Source: JBBSEZ01 sp038239195
GTDB lineage: Bacteria; Planctomycetota; Planctomycetia; Gemmatales; Gemmataceae
Reading direction: 5' to 3'
Length of the DNA stretch: 5,943 nucleotides
Assembly: GCA_038239195.1 (NCBI GenBank)
Contig: JBBSEZ010000540.1
Location: 1 to 5,943, forward strand
Part shown: positions 1 to 5,797 of the stretch, piece after piece
Numbering within the stretch: position 1 is the first letter of the stretch
Layout: each line of letters begins with the position of its first letter
Program-made: the position numbers and the translations under genes
The notes under the pieces: generated by a model
What the model was told of the DNA's origin: nothing
What the model saw: the letters and a program-made list of their open reading frames with translations, nothing else
Databases searched by the model: none

Positions 1-5
1 ATCGT

Positions 6-91
6 GGAATGCAGGCGACTATCGGCTGGTCGCACCGGTCTTGAAAACCGGGGGCCTCACGGCTCGCAGGGTTCGACTCCCTGGCATTCCG
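6..91 (+). tRNA. tRNA-Ser (anticodon UGA)
   Basis: This folds as a class II tRNA that reads the serine codon UCA. The acceptor stem is GGAATGC (6-12) with GCATTCC (84-90), 7 bp, and the discriminator base is G91. The anticodon stem CCGGT/ACCGG (35-39/47-51) encloses the loop CTTGAAA with anticodon TGA at 42-44. A long variable arm (52-65, 5 bp with a TCAC loop) and a T-arm CAGGG-TTCGACT-CCCTG (67-83) complete it. The anticodon arm is identical to that of classical bacterial tRNA-Ser(UGA), and the long variable arm and G discriminator suit serine. No CCA is encoded, so it must be added after transcription. The D-arm is odd: GCGAC (15-19) pairs with GTCGC (29-33), giving 5 bp or 6 with T20-G28, and the base at tRNA position 8 is A rather than the near-universal U. 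Selenocysteine tRNA was considered because of the long D-stem, but the anticodon is not UCA and the acceptor plus T stems total 12 bp, not 13. Confidence 0.88.
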
Positions 92-111
92 CTCGCCGCG
101 CCCTCGTCCGC

Positions 112-2112
112 CTACTTCTTCTCCGGCGCCCCGCCTTTCTTGGGCGCCCGCTTCCGCATCTTCTCGAAGATCACCGCGAACTCCTTCCGCGTCATCCGGT
201 CCGGCAACTTCACGCCCAGAAGGGGCAGAAACGCCTTCATGCGCTCGGGTATCTCGTCGGGCGTGATGACCTCGTCGCCGTTCGTGTCGAGCCGATCGAA
301 GAACAGGTCGGCCGGGCTCGGCGGGCTCTTCGCCAGCTCCGCCGCCGTCTCGGGGCGCTCCCAGACGTAGCAGACCCAGCCGACCATCATCTCTTCCCAC
401 GTCTGCAAGCCAAAGGGCGCCCTCTTTTCCGGCGCCGGGTTGAGCAGGTTGTTCCGCGAGTTGTCCCAGTGGGCCACCGCGTGGATCTTCGACCCCTTCG
501 GCAACTTCACCGGCTCCTGGAAGCGATAGACGTTCTGCCAGTTGAAGTCCCAGCGCGGCACCGAAAGCAGCGTCGTGCGCTTGCCGTCGGGGTAGACCGC
601 GTCGTAGCGGTAGTCCTTGCCGCGCCAGTGCATGTGCGGGACGAAGCTGAGGATGCGGGCGTCGCCGCGCACCCGGAAGGTCGCCTCGGCCTTGTAGTGC
701 GGGTCGTGCGCCGGGACCACGATGTTCGTGTTGGCGAACTCGCTCATCATCATCTCGTAGCGGGGGGGCCTCTTCGCGAACGTCAGTCCTACCGACGAAC
801 GGTCCTTCGTCGCCGTGCCGTTGGGCGTGTAGTGCATCTCGATCCGCAGCCGGCTGCCCTTGGGCACGCGCAGGGCGGTGTCGGGCGGGCAGACCAGCCC
901 CAGGTCGCCCGGCGCCCAGCCGACCAGGATCGTAATCGACCCGTCGCGCCCCATGATCCGGCCCGACGCATCCTGCACGTAGACGACCAGGTGATGCACC
1001 ACCGCCGGCGAGCCAGGCCGGGCCTCGGCCACCCGCACCCAACGGTCTTCCTTGAACTTGGGGTCGATGATCCAGTTCTTGTAAGGCAGCGTCCCCGTCG
1101 CGGGGACCTCGAACTCCTCCGGCACGTGGATCACCAGGTCCGGCTCGCCCAGGGCCCACCCCTTGGGCCAGACGATCGGTTTGGGCAGGTCCTTGTCGTT
1201 GCCTTTCGGCATCCCCCCCTCGACCCAGTCCGTCAGCGTGGTGATCTCCGCGCGCGTCAGGCGCCGGTCGTTGGAAAACTTCCCGTGGCGCGGGTCGGCG
1301 TGCCAGGGCGGCATGCGCCGCTGGGCGGTGACCTCGCGGATCATTCGGCCATGCTTGGCCGCATCGTCATAGGTCAGGAGCGAAAAGGGGCCGGCCTGTC
1401 CGGGCCGGTGGCAGGCCTGGCAGTTCTTCTGCAAGATGGGCGCGACGTGCTTGCTGTAATTGACCGGGCGGAGCGCGCGCTTCTGGCCCCGGTCGATCAG
1501 ACAGCCATCGGCCTCGGCCTCGGGGACGCTGACGGCCTTGCCCGCCAGCACCTCGTCGAGCGCCACGCGCAGGTCGTCGCGCGTCGCCTTCGCCCGGCGG
1601 GACGCCACGCCGTAGCGGTCATCGACGCGGCCGCGGTAGCGCAGCACGTGCCCGCCGTCGAGCACCACGACGGTCGGCACGCGCGTGACGCCGAGCAGGT
1701 TCGCCGTCTTCTGGCCAACGTCCTTGAGCACCGGGAACGGCACGTCGCGGTCGTAGGCGTGCCCGGCGATCTGGTCGAGGTCTTCGCGCTCGTTGGGATA
1801 GATGGCCAGGAACTGCACCTGCTTCTTGCGGTACGTCTTCTCCAGCGCGATCAGTTCGGGCAGGTAGAGGTTGGAGACGGGACACTCCGCCCCGACGAAG
1901 GCGAGGACGAGGGCGCGATGCCCCTTGAAGTCGTGGACCGGCCGGCGGTTCCCCCGGAGGTCGCGCATGGTGCCGCCGCGCGGGACGGGCTTGCCGATCG
2001 CGAGGAGCTTGGCCTTCTCCTCCCCCTTCGCCTCTGGAACGGGCTCGCGCCCCTGGCCGGGCACGAGCAGCGCGAGCAGCAACAGTCCGCCGAGTGAGCC
2101 GCGTCGGATCAT
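112..2112 (-). CDS. Secreted redoxin / cytochrome c / PHM-like copper monooxygenase / EF-hand fusion protein
   Basis: This is a 666-residue exported multidomain oxidoreductase. Residues 1-21 form a signal peptide (MIRR followed by a leucine-rich core). Residues about 38-200 are an AhpC/TSA-type redoxin with Cys77 in GAECPVSN and the cis-proline region RVPTVVV near 146. There is no CxxC. Cys204 lies in the linker GCLID. A c-type haem motif CQACH (231-235) is followed by RRMPPWHAD, where Met267 is the likely distal ligand. Residues about 320-585 resemble the two-domain copper type II ascorbate-dependent monooxygenase (PHM) fold: His373-His374, His427, His493-x-His495 and Met575 in order match the CuH and CuM ligands. 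An EF-hand loop DTNGDEVITPDE lies at 609-620, then a Lys-rich tail. The start is supported by GGAGAG (2117-2122), 4 nt upstream of ATG. Such fusions are known in planctomycetes but their substrate is, to my knowledge, not established. Oxidation or hydroxylation of an extracellular substrate is inferred. The gene converges on the tRNA, only 20 bp away. Confidence 0.9.
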   Translation of the reverse strand: MIRRGSLGGLLLLALLVPGQGREPVPEAKGEEKAKLLAIGKPVPRGGTMRDLRGNRRPVHDFKGHRALVLAFVGAECPVSNLYLPELIALEKTYRKKQVQFLAIYPNEREDLDQIAGHAYDRDVPFPVLKDVGQKTANLLGVTRVPTVVVLDGGHVLRYRGRVDDRYGVASRRAKATRDDLRVALDEVLAGKAVSVPEAEADGCLIDRGQKRALRPVNYSKHVAPILQKNCQACHRPGQAGPFSLLTYDDAAKHGRMIREVTAQRRMPPWHADPRHGKFSNDRRLTRAEITTLTDWVEGGMPKGNDKDLPKPIVWPKGWALGEPDLVIHVPEEFEVPATGTLPYKNWIIDPKFKEDRWVRVAEARPGSPAVVHHLVVYVQDASGRIMGRDGSITILVGWAPGDLGLVCPPDTALRVPKGSRLRIEMHYTPNGTATKDRSSVGLTFAKRPPRYEMMMSEFANTNIVVPAHDPHYKAEATFRVRGDARILSFVPHMHWRGKDYRYDAVYPDGKRTTLLSVPRWDFNWQNVYRFQEPVKLPKGSKIHAVAHWDNSRNNLLNPAPEKRAPFGLQTWEEMMVGWVCYVWERPETAAELAKSPPSPADLFFDRLDTNGDEVITPDEIPERMKAFLPLLGVKLPDRMTRKEFAVIFEKMRKRAPKKGGAPEKK

Positions 2113-2240
2113 GAGTCTCTCCAGGGGGGTGGCGGGGCTACGCTCGACGCGCGCCCTTACGCATCAGGGTACTTCCCGCTGCCCCTCCCGGTTTCAATCG
2201 GTTGGCGAGCCGGCGGAAGGATGTGCCCCGAGGCGAGCTC

Positions 2241-2369
2241 CGGCAGGCCCCAGCGGCAGGATCGCCGGATTGGCCGCCCGGCCCCCCCCTTGCCCGCGCT
2301 CACCTGCTACCCAACCTCCGCGCCTGGTTCTTCAACGCCTGACGAGGCCACCGCTCGCGGGGCCTGCCG
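2241..2369. repeat. 11-bp inverted repeat in the intergenic spacer
   Basis: CGGCAGGCCCC (2241-2251) is matched exactly as its reverse complement GGGGCCTGCCG at 2359-2369, with 107 nt between the arms. Both arms lie in the 274-bp spacer between the hydrolase stop and the oxidoreductase start. No gene was recognised in this spacer. In sequence this GC-rich an 11-bp match can arise by chance, so no function is claimed. Confidence 0.3.
2346..2364 (-). terminator. Possible 3'-end hairpin of the hydrolase transcript
   Basis: Read on the minus strand, GGCC-CCG-CGAG-CGG-T-GGCC folds into a GC-rich stem with a one-base bulge, beginning about 22 nt after the TGA stop of the alpha/beta hydrolase. There is no U-tract behind it, so it is only a weak candidate for an intrinsic terminator. 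One arm overlaps the inverted repeat described for this spacer, so the two structures would compete. Confidence 0.22.
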
Positions 2370-2386
2370 ATCGCCGAAGCAATGGG

Positions 2387-2881
2387 TCAGGGGAAGGCCT
2401 CGGCGATCAGTTCGGCCAGGGCGGCCTCGAGTGCGGAGAGCGCCGCGCGGTCGATCATGGTGTGATCGTCTCCGACCACCCGCAGGGCCCCGGCCGGCAG
2501 CCCGCAGCGGGCCATCTGCTCCACCACGCCCGCAAGCGGGAGCCCGTCGTCGGTGCCGGAGTGCAACACGACCAATCGCCCTCGGAAAGGTCGCCCCTCG
2601 GCGACCCAGTGTAAGGCCGGTGCGATCAGGAGGCGGGGGGCCGAACGGTCGGCGAGCATCATCGCCACGCTGGCACCGCGCGAGTAACCGACGACGACGT
2701 CCGGGCCGAACGACTGCATCGCGTCGTCGCCGGCTCGAACGGCGGCGGGGAAATCTCGGTCGGAGAGCATCGGCGCCGCGACCTCGTAGCCGAGCCCCCG
2801 CAGGTAGGTCGGCTTGAAGCCGGACGGGTTGCAACCCAACCCGTCCAGAAAAAGAACGCGCTTCGGGGCCGACGCACTCAT
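2387..2881 (-). CDS. Small alpha/beta hydrolase (serine hydrolase)
   Basis: A 164-residue cytoplasmic protein with a compact alpha/beta-hydrolase core. The N-terminus KRVLFLDGLGCNPSGF is a first beta strand plus an oxyanion-type loop. GYSRGAS (65-71) is the nucleophile elbow GxSxG with Ser67. GTDDG (109-113) supplies the acid, probably Asp111 or Asp112, and GDDHTM has His140, so a complete Ser-Asp-His triad is present in the usual order. The size and lack of a cap domain recall YqiA/RBBP9-like small esterases, but the substrate cannot be inferred. The frame is open upstream to a GTG at 2998. I chose the ATG at 2881 because AGGAG lies 8 nt upstream, and because the upstream 39 codons look like the tail of an unrelated DUF1501 gene. 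The gene is separate from the oxidoreductase downstream on the same strand (274-bp gap), so an operon is possible but not evident. Confidence 0.82.
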   Translation of the reverse strand: MSASAPKRVLFLDGLGCNPSGFKPTYLRGLGYEVAAPMLSDRDFPAAVRAGDDAMQSFGPDVVVGYSRGASVAMMLADRSAPRLLIAPALHWVAEGRPFRGRLVVLHSGTDDGLPLAGVVEQMARCGLPAGALRVVGDDHTMIDRAALSALEAALAELIAEAFP

Positions 2882-2889
2882 TGGACTTG

Positions 2890-2894
2890 CTCCT
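2890..2894 (-). promoter_or_regulatory. Ribosome binding site fixing the hydrolase start
   Basis: AGGAG on the minus strand, with an 8-nt spacer to the ATG at 2881. This decides the start in favour of MSASAPK rather than the GTG 39 codons upstream, where I see no comparable Shine-Dalgarno sequence. Confidence 0.7.
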
Positions 2895-2905
2895 GTCGCA
2901 CCGCA

Positions 2906-3016
2906 GAGCACTACCCGGATCGCGCGCTCCCCGCTTTCGACGAGGCGGATGGGGCGCCCGCCGGCGTGTACCTTCTTCTTATAATCGATGCCCAGCACGG
3001 AGCAGACGGTCGCCAG
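2906..3016 (-). pseudogene. DUF1501-like C-terminal remnant
   Basis: The minus-strand frame reads LATVCSVLGIDYKKK, then VHAGGRPIRLVESGE and a final IRVVL. This resembles the extreme C-terminus of planctomycete DUF1501 proteins (sulfatase/alkaline-phosphatase fold), which often end in a helix 'LATxCxxLGID', a short basic or polar stretch, 'GRPIR(I/L)V' and a few hydrophobic residues. Only about 37 residues remain. There is no start codon or upstream DUF1501 body in this frame, and the stop is missing, so the frame runs on into the hydrolase. It is therefore read as a broken gene end, not as an N-terminal extension of the hydrolase. The family assignment is from memory of the motif and should be treated as tentative. 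Confidence 0.5.
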
Positions 3017-3125
3017 AACCAGGGTCGGTGCGGAAGTCGAACTTGCCCGGCGCCATGCCGGTCACGACAAAGCTGGCCAGGCGCGCACCGTCGGGGACAT
3101 GGTCGGCCGGCGCGCCATCGACGAG

Positions 3126-3245
3126 CAACTGGCCGGCGATCTGCCCGAGCTTCCGCGACCGCGCGTAGCGCAGGGCCAGCAGCCGGCGCGACCGCTCGGG
3201 GAGCTGTTCCCGGCAGCGCTCGAGGGCCTCAACCTCGAGCGCTTC
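3126..3245 (-). pseudogene. ECF sigma factor region 4-like remnant
   Basis: In a different minus-strand frame from the DUF1501-like piece, about 40 codons read EALEVEAL, then ERCREQLPERSRRLLALRY and ARSRKLGQIAGQL. This resembles the start of sigma-70 region 4 in planctomycete ECF sigma factors: a helix ending in 'L..C...LP', then 'R.LL.LRY', then the first helix of the helix-turn-helix '..(I/L)A..L'. The recognition helix that should follow is absent. After QL the frame continues into unrelated sequence to a TAA at 2979-2981. Upstream in this frame a TGA occurs just before 3300, and no region 2 is visible. It is probably a fragment left by deletion. A chance resemblance in GC-rich sequence remains possible. 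Confidence 0.45.
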
Positions 3246-3386
3246 GGGGGCGCGGCGCGTTCGACGCGGTCCTAGGCGTCGAGCAGGGCCCGAATCGCCT
3301 CATGCGGGCCCGTCGATCCTCCCCTCTCCTTATTGTTCCAGCGATGCGGAGAAAAATGGACGGGATTCCGGCCCTCCTCCGGCGCA

Positions 3387-3415
3387 TGGTTACTGTCGTC
3401 GTGGCAGCCTACAAT
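3387..3415 (+). promoter_or_regulatory. Putative sigma-70-type promoter of the hybrid kinase
   Basis: TACAAT at 3410-3415 matches the -10 consensus in 5 of 6 bases. The hexamer TGGTTA at 3387-3392, 17 bp upstream, matches the -35 consensus in only 3 of 6. The start codon lies 57 bp beyond the -10 element. The same extended -10 string, CTACAATG, recurs ahead of the gene at 5207. Confidence 0.45.
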
Positions 3416-3471
3416 GCGCGCGACCCAGGCACCGCTGTCGCCGGGCCCCTGGCCTGACTGAGGAGCTCTCC

Positions 3472-5121
3472 ATGCCCCGCATCCTCGTCGTCGAAGACAG
3501 CCGAACCCAGGCCGAAGAACTGCGGCTCATCCTGGAGCCCGAGGGCTTTGTCGTGGAGATCGCCCGGGACGGCCAGGAGGCGCTCGATCGGCTCGGCGCG
3601 GCCCCGTTCGACCTCGTGCTCAGCGACGTACTCATGCCGGGGCTGACGGGCTACGACCTCTGCCGGCAGATCAAGGCAGCCTCCCGGACGAAGGGCGTGC
3701 CGGTCGTCCTGTTGACGCACCTCAACGACCCGCTCGACGTGCTCCGGGGCCTGGAGTGCGGCGCCGACAACTTCCTGACCAAGCCGTACGACCCGCGCTA
3801 TCTGCTCCACCGCATCCACAGCATCCTCGCCAACGCCGGGGCGGCGGGGGAGGGCCCGGCCGGCACCCCGCTGTTCTTCCGGGGCAAGGGCGTCAGCATC
3901 ACCGCCGACAAGGCGCAGATCCTCGACTTGCTCCTGGCCACCGTCGAGGAGTTCATCCGCTCCCGCGAGCGGGAGCGGGAGGCCCGCGCGGCCGGCGAGG
4001 CACTGGCCGAGTCGGGGCGGCGCAAGGACGAGTTCCTGGCCATGCTGGCGCACGAACTGCGCAACCCGCTGGCGCCGCTGCTCACCGGGCTGCACGTCCT
4101 GCGTCATGGCGCGGAGGCCGCGGCCCGGGAGCAGGCCCTCGACGCCGCGGAGCGCCAGGTGAGGCACCTGGCCCGGCTGGTGGACGACCTGCTCGACGCC
4201 TCGCGGATCAACGCGGGCCGGATGCAGCTCCGCCGCGAGCGGCTCGACCTGGCCCGCCTGGTTCGCACCGTGGCCGAGGACCACCGCCCCGCCCTGGAGG
4301 AGGCCGGGCTCGTCCTGACGGTCGCGACGCCCGACGTCCCCGTTTGGGCTCAGGGAGACGACACTCGCCTGTCCCAGGCGGTCCATAATCTGCTCGACAA
4401 CGCGACCAAGTTCTCCGAAGTTGGCGGGCAGGTCGCCCTGCAAGTCGTGGTGAGCGAGGGCGGCGAGGAGGCCTGCGTCGCCGTCCGCGACACGGGCATC
4501 GGCATCGAGGCGGAGGCGCTACCCGGCCTGTTCGATGCCTTCACGCAAGCCGACCGCACGCTGGCGCGGGCACGGGGCGGCCTCGGGTTGGGCCTGGCGG
4601 TGGTCAAGGGCGTGATCGCGTTGCACGGCGGCAGGGTGCGTGCCTTCAGCGAGGGCCCGGGGCGCGGGGCCGAGCTCACCTTCTTCCTCCCCATGGAGCA
4701 AGAGCCCCCCGCCCTGGCCGTTGAGACAACCAGACGGAAAGAGGCGCCTCCGCGGGCCTGCGGCCGATTGCGTGTCGTCGTGGTCGAGGACAACAAGGAT
4801 GCCGCCAACAACCTCCGTATCCTTCTGGAGGCGATGGGCCATGAGGTGGCGGTGGCCTACACCGGGCCGGAAGGCGTGCGCATTGCCGGAGAACTGCGCC
4901 CCAGCGTGGTGATCTCGGACATCGGCCTGCCCGGGCTGGACGGGTATGGCGTCGCCGCGGCACTGCGGCGCGACCCGGGCACGGCCCGGGCCCTGCTGAT
5001 CGCCATCAGCGGCTACGGCGAGGACGCGGACGTCCGCCGGGGCCGGGAGGCCGGGTTCGACCACTACCTGATCAAGCCCGCCCCGCCCGAGGACCTCCTG
5101 CGCCTGCTGGCGGCGGTTTAG
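3472..5121 (+). CDS. Soluble hybrid histidine kinase, REC-HisKA-HATPase-REC
   Basis: A 549-residue cytoplasmic two-component protein. Residues 3-120 form receiver 1 with acidic Glu8/Asp9, phospho-acceptor Asp52 (SDVLMPG), Thr82 and Lys104 (LTKPY). A linker with a charged, probably coiled-coil helix (about 156-185) leads into HisKA with His194 in the H-box HELRNP. The HATPase_c domain shows the N-box HNLLDNATKF (Asn310), the G1 box DTGIGI (340-345), the F box LFDAF and the G2 box GGLGLGLAV (369-377). Residues 433-549 form receiver 2 with Glu439/Asp440, Asp483 (SDIGLPG), Ser513 and Lys535. Every catalytic residue I would expect is present, so both receivers and the kinase should be active. There is no membrane segment, PAS or GAF domain and no DNA-binding output. 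Input therefore probably arrives by phosphotransfer to Asp52, and output leaves through Asp483 or a partner. GAGGAG (3460-3465), 6 nt upstream, supports this ATG. No cognate kinase or regulator is adjacent. Confidence 0.95.
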   Translation: MPRILVVEDSRTQAEELRLILEPEGFVVEIARDGQEALDRLGAAPFDLVLSDVLMPGLTGYDLCRQIKAASRTKGVPVVLLTHLNDPLDVLRGLECGADNFLTKPYDPRYLLHRIHSILANAGAAGEGPAGTPLFFRGKGVSITADKAQILDLLLATVEEFIRSREREREARAAGEALAESGRRKDEFLAMLAHELRNPLAPLLTGLHVLRHGAEAAAREQALDAAERQVRHLARLVDDLLDASRINAGRMQLRRERLDLARLVRTVAEDHRPALEEAGLVLTVATPDVPVWAQGDDTRLSQAVHNLLDNATKFSEVGGQVALQVVVSEGGEEACVAVRDTGIGIEAEALPGLFDAFTQADRTLARARGGLGLGLAVVKGVIALHGGRVRAFSEGPGRGAELTFFLPMEQEPPALAVETTRRKEAPPRACGRLRVVVVEDNKDAANNLRILLEAMGHEVAVAYTGPEGVRIAGELRPSVVISDIGLPGLDGYGVAAALRRDPGTARALLIAISGYGEDADVRRGREAGFDHYLIKPAPPEDLLRLLAAV

Positions 5122-5126
5122 GATCG

Positions 5127-5149
5127 GCCGGGCGATTCGTCGCGCCGGC
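5127..5149 (+). terminator. Hairpin after the kinase gene, candidate terminator
   Basis: GCCGG-GCGA-TTCG-TCGC-G-CCGGC forms a 9-bp stem with one bulged G and a TTCG tetraloop, 5 nt after the kinase stop codon. No U-tract follows, so it may instead be an mRNA-stabilising 3' hairpin or an inefficient terminator. It lies between two + strand genes that each seem to have a promoter. Confidence 0.4.
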
Positions 5150-5154
5150 TCGCG

Positions 5155-5183
5155 TAGGCTCGGGACGGGCCCCACGCTACAAT
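5155..5183 (+). promoter_or_regulatory. Putative promoter of the 196-residue protein gene
   Basis: TACAAT at 5178-5183 matches the -10 consensus in 5 of 6 bases, within CTACAATG, the same octamer as in the kinase promoter. TAGGCT at 5155-5160, 17 bp upstream, is a weak -35 (3 of 6). Transcription would begin near 5190, at the edge of the AAGGAG Shine-Dalgarno sequence, giving a very short leader. Confidence 0.42.
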
Positions 5184-5206
5184 GTCCTGAAAGGAGCACG
5201 AAGAGG

Positions 5207-5797
5207 ATGACCGTCCAGAACGGAGGCGCCATGTCGCCGGGGTTGGTCTACGAAGTGTACCGCGAGCAAGCCCTCGGGATGAAGCGCGCGGTGGAGCACT
5301 GGCGCCTGGAACACCTGGACGCGCTGGCGACCTGGGACGTGGAGCGCATCGTGCGAGCCCTGCTCCAACTCCCCCCCGCCCTCCGGGAGGCCTGGAACAA
5401 GACCTTCGAGCGCCTCTTCGTGGGCGGCGAACCGCTGGGCCCCGAACAGGCCCGGTCGAGCATGGCGGGGGCCCTGGAGGCCGTCCTCGAAGCGCTGGTC
5501 GCTTACCGCGACCTGGCGATGGAATCAGAACGCCAGACGGGACGAAACATCGAGGGCCTGGCGAACTTTCACGCTGCCATTCGGGAAGTTGGAGAGCTCA
5601 ACGACCAGTTGCGAGAGCACTGGCCGGCGTTCGGGCCCCGGGAGCTGGCAGAGGCGCACACCGCTGTCCGCAACGGCGAAGGCACCGAGTTGTTGGATGC
5701 GTTCGCCGGCGCGGCCGGGGTGGATCGCGACACGATGTTGCAGCGCCTCGAACGACACCGGCGCAAACGTCACCCCGAGGACACGGGGGCTCGCTGA
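5207..5797 (+). CDS. Hypothetical helical protein, family not recognised
   Basis: A 196-residue soluble protein that I do not recognise. It has no signal peptide, membrane segment or cysteine. Composition and spacing suggest it is almost wholly alpha-helical: amphipathic stretches at about 13-60, 78-138 and 145-185, a conserved-looking core around LANFHAAIREVGELNDQL (118-135), and a basic C-terminus RLERHRRKRHP that might bind nucleic acid or an acidic partner. Codon bias matches its neighbours, which supports real coding. Two starts are plausible: the ATG at 5207, with AAGGAG (5191-5196) 10 nt upstream, or the ATG at 5231 (Met9), with GGAGG (5222-5226) 4 nt upstream. If transcription starts near 5190, the second would be better placed. 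It follows the hybrid kinase by 85 bp on the same strand, but a hairpin and a promoter-like site between them suggest separate transcription. A role in the kinase's signalling is only a guess. Confidence 0.72.
   Translation: MTVQNGGAMSPGLVYEVYREQALGMKRAVEHWRLEHLDALATWDVERIVRALLQLPPALREAWNKTFERLFVGGEPLGPEQARSSMAGALEAVLEALVAYRDLAMESERQTGRNIEGLANFHAAIREVGELNDQLREHWPAFGPRELAEAHTAVRNGEGTELLDAFAGAAGVDRDTMLQRLERHRRKRHPEDTGAR

Noticed and set aside
6..91. Selenocysteine tRNA (selC)
   Set aside because: The D-stem is long, but the anticodon is UGA rather than UCA, and the acceptor and T stems total 12 bp instead of 13: A13 and G83 cannot extend the acceptor stem.
4..2097. A 697-codon open frame on the + strand, antisense to the oxidoreductase
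   Set aside because: It begins inside the tRNA, is rich in Arg, His, Val and Leu as expected from the complement of GC-biased codons, and has no recognisable domain. The minus-strand frame has a signal peptide, haem motif, copper ligands and an EF-hand.
2192..2220. Possible promoter for the oxidoreductase with TTGAAA on the minus strand (2192-2197)
   Set aside because: A TTGAAA -35-like hexamer is present, but the sequence 17 bp downstream (AAGTAC) matches the -10 consensus poorly, so I could not support a promoter.
2882..2998. N-terminal extension of the alpha/beta hydrolase from a GTG at 2998
   Set aside because: The ATG at 2881 has AGGAG at ideal spacing and begins directly with the first beta strand. 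The upstream codons resemble the C-terminus of DUF1501 proteins, not a hydrolase.
2966..3457. Overlapping + strand open frames in the 2882-3471 region
   Set aside because: They have low-complexity Arg/Ala/Pro-rich translations, lack good ribosome binding sites and show no recognisable motif. The minus-strand frames give more protein-like matches.
3409..4443. A 344-codon minus-strand open frame opposite the kinase
   Set aside because: It lies antisense to unmistakable receiver and kinase motifs and shows no domain of its own. It is a GC-codon shadow.
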